In this document: in pieces, positions 49,015 through 58,750 of the stretch
Numbering within the stretch: the first letter of the stretch is position 1
Layout of the letters: each line of letters starts with the position of its first letter
NCBI RefSeq assembly: GCF_004114795.1
Contig: NZ_CP035311.1
Location: 3,844,001 to 3,908,000 of the forward strand
Reading direction: 5' to 3'
DNA: 64,000 bases
DNA from: Janthinobacterium sp. 17J80-10
GTDB taxonomy: Bacteria; Pseudomonadota; Gammaproteobacteria; Burkholderiales; Burkholderiaceae_D
Translations under genes and position numbers: made by a program
The notes under the pieces: generated by a model
What the model saw: the letters and a program-made list of their open reading frames with translations, nothing else
What the model was told of the DNA's origin: nothing
The model's database searches: none

Positions 49015-49815
49015 ATGTCCGATATTCTCAACAAAATCCTGGCGGTCAAGGCCGACGAAGTCGCCGCTGCCAAGAAATACCAGGACTTCGCCAGCCTGCG
49101 GCGCGAAGTCGAAGGCAACACGGAACTGCGCGCCGACCTGCGCGGCTTCGAGGCAGCCCTGCGCGCCAAGATCGCTGCCGGCGGCGCAGCCGTGATTTCC
49201 GAAGTTAAAAAAGCCTCGCCTTCCAAAGGCATCCTGCGCGCCAATTTCGATCCGGCAGAAATCGCCGCAAGCTATGCGCAACATGGTGCGGCATGCCTGT
49301 CGGTGCTCACCGACGAACAGTTCTTCCATGGTAAGCCTGCCTACCTGCAGCAGGCGCGCAAGGCCTGTGCGCTGCCCGCCATGCGCAAGGATTTTTTGAT
49401 CGACACTTATCATGTCTACCAGGCACGCGCCCTGGGCGCCGATGCCATTCTCCTGATCGTCGCCGCGCTGGACCATGGCCTGATGGCAGAGATGGAAGCC
49501 TGTGCGCATGAATTGGGCATGGGCGTACTGGTGGAAGTGCACGATGCCGATGAATTGAATGCAGCGCTGCGTTTGAAGACCGCCATGCTGGGCATTAATA
49601 ACCGCAATCTGCGCACCTTCGAGACGTCACTGCAGACCACGATCGATTTCCTGCCGCGCATTCCGCCAGAGAAGCTGGTGGTGACCGAATCGGGCATTCT
49701 CGGCCCGGACGATGTCAAGCGCATGCGCGACGCCAACGTCAATGCCTTCCTGGTGGGCGAAGCATTCATGCGCGCGCCCAACCCCGGGCTGGAACTGGGC
49801 CGCCTGTTCGCCTGA
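49015..49815 (+). CDS. trpC: indole-3-glycerol phosphate synthase
   Basis: TrpC closes the indole ring from carboxyphenylamino-deoxyribulose-5-P. The 266-residue monofunctional TIM barrel has the catalytic KKASPSKG, the [12 protein letters not shown] strand, [45 protein letters not shown] and [11 protein letters not shown], ending [11 protein letters not shown]. It is the last gene of the trpEG-X-DC cluster. trpF, trpB and trpA are not in the window, as expected where they form a second operon. Confidence 0.98.
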   Translation: MSDILNKILAVKADEVAAAKKYQDFASLRREVEGNTELRADLRGFEAALRAKIAAGGAAVISEVKKASPSKGILRANFDPAEIAASYAQHGAACLSVLTDEQFFHGKPAYLQQARKACALPAMRKDFLIDTYHVYQARALGADAILLIVAALDHGLMAEMEACAHELGMGVLVEVHDADELNAALRLKTAMLGINNRNLRTFETSLQTTIDFLPRIPPEKLVVTESGILGPDDVKRMRDANVNAFLVGEAFMRAPNPGLELGRLFA

Positions 49816-49827
49816 TCCGCCAGCCGC

Positions 49828-51633
49828 TTAAACCTTCCCGCGGCCCAGCCAGCCCGCGCGCAAACGGGCCGCGGCGGCAGGCTTCGCCTCCATCGTCAGG
49901 CTCGCCTGCGGCGTGTCATCGGCGGCAAGCGTCGCCGCTACGCTGAACAGCTCATCGCGCCGGAAAGCGTGGATGGTAACCGTATCGCCGACACGCAACC
50001 GGGCCAGCAGCGTATCCAGGTTGGATGCCGTCACACGCAGGCCATCGATTGCTGCGAGCACGTCGCCGGCGGACAACCCCGCACGATGCGCAACGCTGTC
50101 TTCATGCACGTTGGCTAGCCGGCAATCGTTGCCCTCCTTCGTGATGCGAACCCCCAGCCCCGGCCTGGCGTCCTTGCGGCCATCGACCAGCGTCACGCCA
50201 AAGGGCGCCAGCAGCTTGGCCAGCGGCAAGTCGTCAGTGCCGCTCACGAAGCGCCGCAATGCGCGCCTGAGTGACAGGCCGCTGACTTCGTCAACCAACG
50301 CCTCGACCGCCGCTTCGGTGATGCCGCGACCGGCGTCGGGTCCATCGCCATAAAAGTCACGGCCATAGCGCTGCCACAATGCGCGCATCACATCGTCCAG
50401 GGATTTCTTGCCCCTGGTCTGGCTGCGGATGGTGAGATCCAGCGCCAGTCCGATCAGCGAACCCTTGGTGTAATAGCTGACGACCGCGTTCGGGGCATTC
50501 TCGTCCTGGCGGTAATACTTGACCCAGGCATCGAAGCTCGACTCCGCCACGCTCTGCTTGGTCCGGCCGCTACCGCGCGCAACGCCGTTGATGGTCTTGG
50601 CCAGCAGCTTGAAGTAATCCTTTTCATCGATCAGGCCGGACCGCACCAGCATCAGGTCGTCGTAATAGCTGGTGAAGCCTTCGAAGAGCCAGAGCAGCGA
50701 GGTGTAGTTTTCCAGGCGCAAGTTGTATGGCGCGAATACCGCGGGCTTGATGCGCTTGACGTTCCATGTATGAAAATATTCGTGGCTGCACAAGCCAAGA
50801 TAGGTGCGATAGCCATCGCTGATGTCCTTTTTGCCCAGCACCGGCAAGTCGGCGCGCGAACAAATCAATGCTGTGGAGGCGCGATGCTCCAGCCCACCGT
50901 AACCGTCGCCCACTGCCAGGGTCATGAAGACGTAGCGGCGCATCGGCGCATGCCGGCTTTGCGGCTCGAACAGGGCAATCTGCGCCTCGCAGACTTTCTT
51001 GAGGTCGGCGGCAAGGCGCGGCAAGTCGAGATTCGGCACGCGGCCGGTGATGACGATATCGTGCGGCACGCCATGCGCCTTGAAGGTTGCCAGCGCAAAG
51101 TCCCCCATTTCCACCGGATGGTCGATCAGTTCGTCATAGTCGGCAGCCACGTAAGTGCCGAAACCATGGCGCTTGGCTTTCAATTCCGGCAGCGAGGTCG
51201 CCACGCGCCAGCTGCTGCATGCCTCGGCCTGCGGACGCTGGATATCGACTACGTGCGGCAGGTGTTCCTGGTCATGCACACTCAGGAACACGCTGGTGCC
51301 GTTGAAAAAGCCGTGGGTTTGATCAAGGTGGGCGGCGCGCACCGACAGGTCCCAGGCATAGACTTCATAATGCAATATCAGCGGGCCGGCGCAAGGTGCC
51401 GCCTGCCAGGTATGCTTGTCGCGTTTTTGCAGGAGGACAGCAGCGCCCTGCGCTTCGGCGCGGATTTGCACGATATTGCGGGCAAACTCGCGGATCATGT
51501 AACTGCCGGGAATCCACGCTGGCAGGGAAAACACTTGGCCCCCCGCATCAGGGGCGGCGACCGTCAGGGTGACTTCGAACAGGTGGCCGGCCAGGTCTTT
51601 CGGCACGATGGTGTAGTGAATGGCTTTTTTCAT
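49828..51633 (-). CDS. M61 family glycyl aminopeptidase-like protein with PDZ domain
   Basis: A 601-residue metallopeptidase. It has an N-terminal beta domain (IHYTIVPKDLAGHLFEVTLTV ... WIPGSYMIREFARNI), then GGLEHRAST at about 247 and the zinc motif HEYFHTWNVKRIKP (HExxH at 284-288). The downstream Glu ligand lies in LLWLFEGFTSYYDDLMLVRSG. A C-terminal PDZ domain is at about 510-585 (LANVHEDSVAHRAGLSAGDVLAAIDGLRV). No signal peptide is evident, so it is probably cytoplasmic. The ATG at 51633 gives the conserved start. Confidence 0.93.
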   Translation of the reverse strand: MKKAIHYTIVPKDLAGHLFEVTLTVAAPDAGGQVFSLPAWIPGSYMIREFARNIVQIRAEAQGAAVLLQKRDKHTWQAAPCAGPLILHYEVYAWDLSVRAAHLDQTHGFFNGTSVFLSVHDQEHLPHVVDIQRPQAEACSSWRVATSLPELKAKRHGFGTYVAADYDELIDHPVEMGDFALATFKAHGVPHDIVITGRVPNLDLPRLAADLKKVCEAQIALFEPQSRHAPMRRYVFMTLAVGDGYGGLEHRASTALICSRADLPVLGKKDISDGYRTYLGLCSHEYFHTWNVKRIKPAVFAPYNLRLENYTSLLWLFEGFTSYYDDLMLVRSGLIDEKDYFKLLAKTINGVARGSGRTKQSVAESSFDAWVKYYRQDENAPNAVVSYYTKGSLIGLALDLTIRSQTRGKKSLDDVMRALWQRYGRDFYGDGPDAGRGITEAAVEALVDEVSGLSLRRALRRFVSGTDDLPLAKLLAPFGVTLVDGRKDARPGLGVRITKEGNDCRLANVHEDSVAHRAGLSAGDVLAAIDGLRVTASNLDTLLARLRVGDTVTIHAFRRDELFSVAATLAADDTPQASLTMEAKPAAAARLRAGWLGRGKV

Positions 51634-51716
51634 TTCAGGGTTCCCAATGAAAAACGCCATGGCGCGGAAACGAACTTCCGGGCGCCATGGCGGCGGGCAT
51701 GCAGGTCGGAAGTTGC

Positions 51717-52442
51717 TTACTTGATCGACGCGAGCTTGGCCTCGACCGCTTTCAGGTCGACTGCGCCGGGAATGCGCGAGCCATCGGCAAAGAAGATGGT
51801 TGGCGTACCGGTGATATTCAGCTTGCGCCCCAGCGCCAATATCTTGTCATGGGGATTGGTGAGGCAGTTCTCCGGAGCATCTGCCGGCACCTTGTTGTTC
51901 AACATCCAGTCATCCCAGGCTTTCTGGCGATCGGCACTGCACCAGACGTTTTTCGATTTGGCGATGGAATCTTCCGACAGGATGTTGTACATGAAGGTAT
52001 AGACTGTTACGTTGTCCATGTCTTTCAGAGTATGGCGAAAACGTTTGCAGTAGCCGCAGTTCGGATCTTCGAAGATGGCGAGCACGCGCTTGCCATTGCC
52101 CTTGACCATCTTGAGGGCGGAATCGAAAGGTAGTTCGGAAAACTTGACCTTGCTGATGTCGTCGACGCGGGCCTTGGTATAGTCTTCGTAGGTGGTGGTA
52201 TCGATGACGCGGCCGACGAACAGGTATTGCGCTTTTTTATCGGTGTACAGGATGTCGTTGCTGTCGGTACGAATTTCAAACAGGCCGGAATACGGCGTCC
52301 TGGTGACCGACACCACCTTGGCGCGTTCGCCCAGGCGGGGTTCAATCAGCTTCTTGACCGCGGCTTCTTCCGCACCTTGTGCAAAGACCGGGGCGCAGAC
52401 GAGGCCAAACAAACCGATTGCTGCCAGTTTGATGCTATTCAT
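51717..52442 (-). CDS. dsbC: thiol:disulfide interchange protein DsbC
   Basis: DsbC is the periplasmic homodimeric isomerase that reshuffles wrong disulfides. The 241-residue protein has a signal peptide (about 1-21, ending PVFA) and an N-terminal dimerisation domain. The thioredoxin domain has C129-G-Y-C132 in EDPNCGYCKRF, the cis-Pro loop TGTPTIFFADG, and a structural Cys pair (NVWCSAD and PENCLTNP). It needs DsbD for reduction, which is not in the window. I chose the ATG at 52442 because it begins the signal peptide. Confidence 0.95.
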   Translation of the reverse strand: MNSIKLAAIGLFGLVCAPVFAQGAEEAAVKKLIEPRLGERAKVVSVTRTPYSGLFEIRTDSNDILYTDKKAQYLFVGRVIDTTTYEDYTKARVDDISKVKFSELPFDSALKMVKGNGKRVLAIFEDPNCGYCKRFRHTLKDMDNVTVYTFMYNILSEDSIAKSKNVWCSADRQKAWDDWMLNNKVPADAPENCLTNPHDKILALGRKLNITGTPTIFFADGSRIPGAVDLKAVEAKLASIK

Positions 52443-52474
52443 GTAGTTTCCTGATTCAGATGCGCCTGCTGCCC

Positions 52475-53671
52475 TCAGGAGGGGCGGCCCAGCGCGTGGG
52501 AGATTAACTGCCTTTTCACGAAAGGCAAACGATCGACAAAGTTTAATCCAAGATTGCGGGCGATGCGCAACGGCGCGAAATCGCTGGCAAACAGGCGCTC
52601 CAGACCGTCGGTCGCAAGCTGCATGAGCAGGATGTCTTCCTTTCTCGCGCGCGCATAACGTCCCAGCACGCGGGCATCGCCGCAATCGCGCTGCGGTTCG
52701 CGTTCATCCAGCACCTTCAGCAGGGTGGCGACGTCGGCAAAGCCGAGGTTCATGCCATGGCCCGCCAGCGGATGTACGACGTGCGCCGCATCGCCCACCA
52801 GCGCTACGCGCGGCGCAGTGATCGCATGGGGGCGGATGAGCGCCAGGGGGAATGATTTGACTGCTTCGGGCAGGAGCGGCGTCAAGCGTCCGAGCGGACC
52901 GGCACAATAATGTCCAAGGCGCTGCGCCAGCTGCTCCAGGGGATCGGCCAGCAGGCGCTCTGCCAGCACTTCCGGCGCCGACCAGACCAGCGACACGCGC
53001 TCGCCCGGCAGCGGCAGCAGGGCAATGATGCCCTCCTCTCCCGCAAACCATTGATAGGCCACGCCGCGGTGCGGCTTTTCGCAAGTAAAGTTAGTGACGA
53101 TGGCGCGCTGGCCATAGGGCCGGTAATCCATGCCGATTTCGCACTGGTGACGTACCCAGGAGTGGGCGCCGTCGGCACCGACCAGCAGGGCGGCAGACAG
53201 CGTATCGCCATTGTCCAGCGACACCTGCGCGGCTTGTGTATCTGTCTGTAGCTGCACTGCCCGGCCATGCACCATGTGGACGTTCGAGGCAAACTTCAGG
53301 GCGGCATCCAGCGCCTGGTTCAAATTGGCATCTTCAACAATCCAGGCCAGCTCGCCCACCCGTGCACCGTAGGAATCGAATGCCAGATGGCCGGCAGGCT
53401 CCGTACCGTCGCCCCGGACATCCATCGCATCGACCGGAGCAATGCGGTCGGCATGCAGTGCATCCCACACCTTCACGGATGATAATAATTTGTGCGCGAC
53501 ATGATTGACGGCATAAACCCGCACATCCCAGGGAGCATCCACGGCACCCGCTGCAGGAGAAGCCGTGCCGCACAAAAGGCTGACGCGCAGGCCGGCTTGC
53601 GCCAGCCCCAGGGCGGCAACCTTGCCGATGACGCCATTACCAATAATACAAATGTCGGTTTGCGAATGCAT
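52475..53671 (-). CDS. UbiH/UbiF family FAD-dependent hydroxylase
   Basis: A 398-residue flavoprotein monooxygenase of the ubiquinone hydroxylase family. It has the N-terminal FAD motif CIIGNGVIGKVAALGLAQAGLRV, the middle LVGADGAHSWVRHQ (DG motif) and the second FAD motif LVGDAAHVVHPLAGHGMNLGFADV. The family includes UbiH, UbiF, UbiI and UbiM, which hydroxylate different ring positions; which one this is cannot be decided from sequence alone. It lies upstream of dsbC on the same strand, 32 bp apart. Confidence 0.92.
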   Translation of the reverse strand: MHSQTDICIIGNGVIGKVAALGLAQAGLRVSLLCGTASPAAGAVDAPWDVRVYAVNHVAHKLLSSVKVWDALHADRIAPVDAMDVRGDGTEPAGHLAFDSYGARVGELAWIVEDANLNQALDAALKFASNVHMVHGRAVQLQTDTQAAQVSLDNGDTLSAALLVGADGAHSWVRHQCEIGMDYRPYGQRAIVTNFTCEKPHRGVAYQWFAGEEGIIALLPLPGERVSLVWSAPEVLAERLLADPLEQLAQRLGHYCAGPLGRLTPLLPEAVKSFPLALIRPHAITAPRVALVGDAAHVVHPLAGHGMNLGFADVATLLKVLDEREPQRDCGDARVLGRYARARKEDILLMQLATDGLERLFASDFAPLRIARNLGLNFVDRLPFVKRQLISHALGRPS

Positions 53672-53762
53672 GAGAACGTACCGTCAAGAGTGTTCGAAAG
53701 TGCTGCTATTTACTACACCATTATAGCCGCTCGCCTTTTTTCTCCCTTTTTCATCAGGCTCT

Positions 53763-53790
53763 TTGCGGAAACAAATTGTTTTGCTATAAT
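53763..53790 (+). promoter_or_regulatory. tRNA-Phe promoter
   Basis: TTGCGG (53763-53768), a 16-bp spacer and TATAAT (53785-53790), followed by CTCGG, a GC-rich discriminator typical of stringently controlled stable RNA promoters. The start would be a few bases before the tRNA. Confidence 0.82.
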
Positions 53791-53800
53791 CTCGGATCTT

Positions 53801-53876
53801 GGCCTGGTAGCTCAGTCGGTAGAGCAGAGGATTGAAAATCCTTGTGTCGGTGGTTCGATTCCGCCCCGGGCCACCA
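53801..53876 (+). tRNA. tRNA-Phe (anticodon GAA)
   Basis: A 76-nt cloverleaf with encoded CCA. The acceptor is GGCCTGG/CCGGGCC, with one G-T pair. The D-arm is AGCTCAGTCGGTAGAGC, the anticodon loop ATTGAAAAT and the T-loop GGTTCGATTCC. It is a single-gene unit with its own promoter and terminator. Confidence 0.98.
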
Positions 53877-53881
53877 AGTAC

Positions 53882-53911
53882 AAAAGGCCAACCCATTGCG
53901 GTTGGCCTTTT
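53882..53911. terminator. tRNA-Phe terminator (symmetric)
   Basis: AAAAGGCCAACC - CATTGC - GGTTGGCCTTTT, a perfect 12-bp stem 5 bp after the tRNA. The A and T ends make it usable in both directions. Confidence 0.92.
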
Positions 53912-54089
53912 CGTTTCCTCTCCTCGCAAAAATCGCCTCGGCCACCTTCCTGAACGGGAAGGCATCAAAACCGACCTGTTGCGCGATTCATGTTAAATAT
54001 TGTCAATCTGAAATTTACAAATTCCCTGCATCAGTAAATCTTGGTAGATTAGAAGCATTCCAAGTTAAAACGACTTCCGAGGCGACTTT

Positions 54090-54779
54090 ATGCGTATCGC
54101 AGTGCTGGATGATGACCACAGCCAGACCGACCTGGTATGCCAGGTGCTGAAATCGGCTGGCCATACCTGCTACCCGTTCCAGAGCGGCAAAGAGATGCTG
54201 AACCAGCTGCGTCGTGAAAGCTTCGACCTGCTGATCATCGACTGGCAGGTACCGGACCTGAGCGGCCCCGAAGTTTTGCAATGGGCCCGCGAAAAACTGT
54301 CGCCCAACCTGCCGGTGCTGTTCATGACCAGCCGCTCGGGCGAGGACGATATCGTCGCCGGCCTGGCAGCCGGCGCCGACGACTACATGATCAAGCCGAT
54401 CCGCCGCGGCGAACTTACCGCGCGCGTGCAGGCCCTGCTGCGGCGCGCCTACCCCAACCAGGCCAGCGCCGAACAGATCCAGTTCAACCAGTATGTCTTC
54501 GAGCCGCGCACCGGCCGACTCACCGCCAACGGCCAGGCAATCGAAGTGACGCAAAAGGAATTCGACCTCGCACTGCTGTTTTTCCGTAACCTTGGACGCC
54601 CCCTATCACGCGCCTATATCCTTGAAGCGGTGTGGTCGCGTGACGTCGATATCCCCTCGCGCACCATGGATACCCATGTCTCGCGTGTGCGCAGCAAGCT
54701 ACAGTTGCGTCCAGAAAATGGTTTTCGGCTGGCACCAGTGTATAGTTACGGTTATCGTCTGGAACAGATAACCGAATAA
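54090..54779 (+). CDS. OmpR/PhoB-family response regulator
   Basis: A 229-residue two-domain regulator. The receiver domain (1-115) has the acidic pocket D7-D9, phospho-acceptor D51 (LLIIDWQVPD), T80 and K102 (MIKPIRR). The winged-helix DNA-binding domain (about 130-226) ends DTHVSRVRSKLQLRPENGFRLAPVYSYGYRLE. GAGGCG lies about 8 nt before the ATG. No kinase gene is adjacent upstream. Two genes later comes a CHASE2 sensor kinase, with a FecR/LysM protein between, so the three probably form one signalling unit. The DNA target is unknown. Confidence 0.93.
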   Translation: MRIAVLDDDHSQTDLVCQVLKSAGHTCYPFQSGKEMLNQLRRESFDLLIIDWQVPDLSGPEVLQWAREKLSPNLPVLFMTSRSGEDDIVAGLAAGADDYMIKPIRRGELTARVQALLRRAYPNQASAEQIQFNQYVFEPRTGRLTANGQAIEVTQKEFDLALLFFRNLGRPLSRAYILEAVWSRDVDIPSRTMDTHVSRVRSKLQLRPENGFRLAPVYSYGYRLEQITE

Positions 54780-54842
54780 AGCGCTGATCTGACACGCCGG
54801 GCACCAGTCCAGCGGGTCTGCAGGCATGCGCGGGGAGCCAGC

Positions 54843-56237
54843 ATGCGCACCATAGTCCTTCAATTCTTCCTGATGCTGTTTCTTGCAGGCGGCTCGCCCG
54901 CGGCATTCGCCAACAGCAATCCAGCCAGCCAGCAAGTCACTGTCAATCGCGCCAGCATTGTCTATGCCACACGCGCCGGCGACACCCTGATGTCGATCGC
55001 CGAGCGCTTTACGACCCGCATCGACAACTGGGTCACGCTCAGCAAAGTCAACAACATCGGCAGCGACACTGCCATCCCGATCGGCACGCCGATCACGATT
55101 CCGGCCGACCTGCTGCAGGACGAACCCAGCGAAGCGCGGGTGATTGCACTGTCCGGCAACATCACGGCAAGCTCGGAAGGCCAGCCGCTGCTGCTGGCGC
55201 TGGGCGCAAAAATCACCGAGGGTATGCAGATCGATACCGGCAACAACAGCTTCCTGACCCTGGAACTGCCTGACCAGTCGCGTATTTCGCTGCCTTCCAA
55301 CAGCCGCATCCGTATCGCCAAGCTGCGCATGGCACGCTACACCAAGAGTCCGCGCACCGAGATCTTGCTCCTGAACGGCAAGGTCGAATCGAAAGTCGCG
55401 CCGCTGGAGCAAAACAAGGGGCGCTTCGAGGTACGCACGCCGATGGCGGTGGCGGGCGTGCGCGGCACCCAGTTCCGGGTCGGCATCAGCGAAAACGGCA
55501 TGGCGACCGAAGTTTTGTCGGGCAAGGTTGAAGTGGAACGCCAGAGCGGCCGCAGCGGCCAGCACATTAACGGCGGCCAGGGCAACATCACCAATGCCAA
55601 GGCCGTTGGCAAGCCGGTCGACTTGCTGCCAACGCCGCAACTGGCAAGTGCGCCGGTGCGTCAGGAGCAGAACAGCGCACAGTTCGTACTGACGCCGGTT
55701 GCCGGCGCCCGCGGTTACCATGTCCAGATTGCCACTGACCTGGAAGCGAAAAACATCCTGCTCGAAGGCCATGCCAGGGACACGCGCATGAAGCTCGACG
55801 GCCTGCCCAACGGCAGCTACTATGCGCGCATCTCGGCGATCGACAAGCTCGGCCTGGAAGGCCCGGCAAGCACCCATGCCTTCACGCTTGGGGCCGCCCA
55901 GCCGGCCGCGTCCGGCCCGTCACCCGCGTCCCCCACGGTCGAAGCAGGCGAATCGAAGCAACTGGCGCTGCGCTGGACTGGCGCGCCGGGGCAGCAATTC
56001 ACAGTGCAAGTAGCGCGCGACCTGGCATTTTCATGGCTGGTCTATTCCAGCAAGACAGCTGTGCCGGAAGCACGATTCCCGCGCCCGGCATTCGGCACCT
56101 ATTACGCCCGGGTGCAAGTCAACAATCCTGACGGCAGCGCCAGCCCCTATTCGGCAGCCCAGCCATTCGTGGTGACCGACCAGTGGATCATCCATGACGG
56201 CAATCCCGTCAATGCGAGGAACGCTGCTGCGCGCTGA
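54843..56237 (+). CDS. secreted LysM/FecR-domain protein with fibronectin-like repeats
   Basis: A 464-residue exported protein with a signal peptide (about 1-24, ending PAAFA). A LysM-like region (about 43-90, ATRAGDTLMSIAERFTTRIDNW) may bind peptidoglycan. The FecR domain (about 98-235) has LPDQSRISLPSNSRIRI and the diagnostic VRTPMAVAGVRGTQFRV. Two fibronectin III-like modules follow (about 275-345 and 375-455, each with GxYYARxxxxD/N). No TonB receptor or ECF sigma gene is nearby, so this is not the iron-uptake type. It lies between a response regulator and a CHASE2 kinase, likely as an envelope sensor or ligand. Confidence 0.85.
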   Translation: MRTIVLQFFLMLFLAGGSPAAFANSNPASQQVTVNRASIVYATRAGDTLMSIAERFTTRIDNWVTLSKVNNIGSDTAIPIGTPITIPADLLQDEPSEARVIALSGNITASSEGQPLLLALGAKITEGMQIDTGNNSFLTLELPDQSRISLPSNSRIRIAKLRMARYTKSPRTEILLLNGKVESKVAPLEQNKGRFEVRTPMAVAGVRGTQFRVGISENGMATEVLSGKVEVERQSGRSGQHINGGQGNITNAKAVGKPVDLLPTPQLASAPVRQEQNSAQFVLTPVAGARGYHVQIATDLEAKNILLEGHARDTRMKLDGLPNGSYYARISAIDKLGLEGPASTHAFTLGAAQPAASGPSPASPTVEAGESKQLALRWTGAPGQQFTVQVARDLAFSWLVYSSKTAVPEARFPRPAFGTYYARVQVNNPDGSASPYSAAQPFVVTDQWIIHDGNPVNARNAAAR

Positions 56238-56263
56238 GACGCGTCCAGCAACAATCGCTTTTC

Positions 56264-58663
56264 ATGAAATCAAACTGGCTTTCCCCCTTGGTACGTCGCC
56301 TTGCGGTACGCGAATGGTTGTCGATCCTGGTTGCAATGGTGCTGCTGGCGGCGGGCCTGGGCTGGCAAAACGGCCTGGGCCGGCTGGACCAGACCCTATA
56401 CGACCAGTTCCTGTCCCAAAGTGGCCGGGTGGCGCGCGACGATATCCTGATCGTTTCCATTGATGACTATAGCCTGGGGCAACTGGGTCGCTGGCCCTGG
56501 CCGCGCACCCTGCACGCCGATCTGATCGCCCAGATCGCCGCTGCGCGGCCGCGCGCCATCGGACTGGACGTAATCATGTCCGAGCCGGAAGTGACGCAAG
56601 GCGACAATAGCCGTTCTGGCGACAAGGCGCTGGCCACGACCCTCCAGCAGAACCAGCGCACCGTGCTGCCCGTGGTAATGGCCAATACCGGCACCGGCCT
56701 GAGCGCAGTCTTGCCCACAGCCGGCATTGCCAAGAGCACGCGCGCGTTCGGCCACATCAATCTGGAGCATGACAATGATGGCGTCGTGCGCAGTGTCTAT
56801 CTGTTCGAAGGCCAGAATGGCATCTGGTGGCCCCATTTTTCCCTGGCTTTGCTGCAACTGGGCGAAGCCGGGCAGGAGCGCGGCAACTTGCGCCTGACCG
56901 GCATGCAGGCCCCGGCGCCGGTTGCCGGCGAAGCCACCAAATTCGGGCACTGGCAGCGCAGCCGCAGGCTGCATATCCCGTTTGCCGGCAATAACGGCCA
57001 CTTCCGCTCGATCCCGTATGTTTCCGTATTGCGCGGTGAAGTTCCGCCGCAATTTTTTACTGATAAATACGTGCTGATCGGCGCCACGGCCATCGGCATG
57101 ACTGACTCCTATCCCACACCGGTATCAGGCGGGGCCGGCGCGATGGCAGGCATCGAAATTAACGCCAACATCCTTGCCAGCCTGCTGGACCAGGAGGCAA
57201 TTGCGATCGCCAAACCATGGCAGGCGGCATTGTTTTCCACTCTTCCCGTGCTGGTGGCAGTGTTTGGCTACTTCCTGCTGTCGCCACGCCTGGCGCTGCT
57301 GCTCAACGTCGTCATGCTGGCGCTAACCCTCGTCTCCAGTTTTCTTGCCCTGCGTCTGGGCGTCTGGTTCGCACCGGCTGCGGCCCTGCTGACGCTGCTG
57401 GTGTCTTATCCGCTGTGGAGCTGGCGCCGCCTGGAAGCCGCCATCGATTACCTTGGCAAGGAATTCATACGACTGGATCAGGAGCCGCATGTGCTGCCGG
57501 AACTTGCCAGCAGCAACACCATCATCGAAGACGTGCTGGAACGGCGCATGAACGCCATGGAAACGGCGGCACGACGGGTACGCGACTTGCGCCAGTTCAT
57601 TTCGGATAACCTCGACAGCCTGCCGGATGCCACGCTGGTGACGACAGTGGATGGCCATGTTCTGCTGGCCAACAAGCATGCCAACCAGTATTTCGCGCTC
57701 GCCGGCCACCAGGACGTCCAGGGTGCGCTGCTGCCTTACCTGTTTTCCACGCTGGCAGCGCCCGAACCCATCAATCAAACCATCAGCACGCGCTTCGACT
57801 GGTGGCAATTGCTGGACCTTAAATATGTACCGCTGCTGACCGATGGCGTCAGCACCCAGGACCAGCAAGGGCGCGATCTTTTGATCAAGAGCGCGCCGTG
57901 CCACTCGGCCAGCAACGAATTGTCTGGCTGGATTGTCAGCGTGATCGATATTTCACCGATTCGCGCCGCCGAACGCAGCCGCGACGAAACCCTGCGCTTC
58001 CTGTCGCATGACATGCGCGCACCGCAGGCATCGATCCTGGCGCTGCTGGAATTGCAGCACGACCCGGCTTCCGCGCTGACGCAGCCCGAATTATTTGCCC
58101 GCATCGAAAAGGCCACGCGCAAGACGCTGGGACTGGCCGACAACTTCGTGCAACTGGCACGCGCCGAATCGCACGAATACCGGCTGGAAGAAGTCGATTT
58201 CCAGGAAATGCTCTTTGATGCCACGGATGAAATGTGGTCGCTGGCCAAGAGCAAGCAGATTGAACTGGTAACCGACATCCAGGACGGCGACTACCCGGTA
58301 CGTGCCGACCGCTCCCTGATGACGCGCGCGCTGGTTAACTTGATTTCCAACGCCATCAACTACAGCCCGACAGGCACTCGCGTGACGTGCGAAGTCCACC
58401 TGCAAAACACGCTGGAAGGCGCACACGTGGTGTGCAGCATCAGCGACCAGGGTTATGGTATCGCGCCGCACGACCAGCTCAAATTGTTCCGGCGCTTCCA
58501 GCGCCTGGAGTTGCCAAACCAGCCACGCCACGAAGGCATCGGCCTGGGCCTGGTGTTCGTCAAGACGGTGGTGGAACGCCACCTGGGAGAAATCCGCTTC
58601 GCCAGCAAAGTCGGGGAAGGCACCACCTTTACCATTGATTTGCCCAGCGCTTTACCGGCATGA
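56264..58663 (+). CDS. CHASE2-domain sensor histidine kinase
   Basis: A 799-residue inner-membrane kinase. A membrane helix (about 18-35) leads to a periplasmic CHASE2 domain (about 40-310: DQTLYDQFL, DDYSLGQLGRWPWPRTLHADLI, GLDVIMSEPE). Three membrane helices follow (about 318-390), then a PAS-like region (about 440-560). The kinase core has H582 in FLSHDMRAPQASIL, the N box NLISNAINYS, DQGYGIA and GIGLGLVFVKTVVERHLG. All catalytic motifs are intact. The gene starts 26 bp after the FecR/LysM gene; the OmpR-type regulator two genes upstream is its probable partner. Confidence 0.92.
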   Translation: MKSNWLSPLVRRLAVREWLSILVAMVLLAAGLGWQNGLGRLDQTLYDQFLSQSGRVARDDILIVSIDDYSLGQLGRWPWPRTLHADLIAQIAAARPRAIGLDVIMSEPEVTQGDNSRSGDKALATTLQQNQRTVLPVVMANTGTGLSAVLPTAGIAKSTRAFGHINLEHDNDGVVRSVYLFEGQNGIWWPHFSLALLQLGEAGQERGNLRLTGMQAPAPVAGEATKFGHWQRSRRLHIPFAGNNGHFRSIPYVSVLRGEVPPQFFTDKYVLIGATAIGMTDSYPTPVSGGAGAMAGIEINANILASLLDQEAIAIAKPWQAALFSTLPVLVAVFGYFLLSPRLALLLNVVMLALTLVSSFLALRLGVWFAPAAALLTLLVSYPLWSWRRLEAAIDYLGKEFIRLDQEPHVLPELASSNTIIEDVLERRMNAMETAARRVRDLRQFISDNLDSLPDATLVTTVDGHVLLANKHANQYFALAGHQDVQGALLPYLFSTLAAPEPINQTISTRFDWWQLLDLKYVPLLTDGVSTQDQQGRDLLIKSAPCHSASNELSGWIVSVIDISPIRAAERSRDETLRFLSHDMRAPQASILALLELQHDPASALTQPELFARIEKATRKTLGLADNFVQLARAESHEYRLEEVDFQEMLFDATDEMWSLAKSKQIELVTDIQDGDYPVRADRSLMTRALVNLISNAINYSPTGTRVTCEVHLQNTLEGAHVVCSISDQGYGIAPHDQLKLFRRFQRLELPNQPRHEGIGLGLVFVKTVVERHLGEIRFASKVGEGTTFTIDLPSALPA

Positions 58664-58750
58664 AGCAGCCGTCCGGCGCAAGAACATTGTTGCCTTGATC
58701 ACATTTTCCGCCCACACCGCCAGTTATGCTCATGCTGCGGTGCAAGCGGC

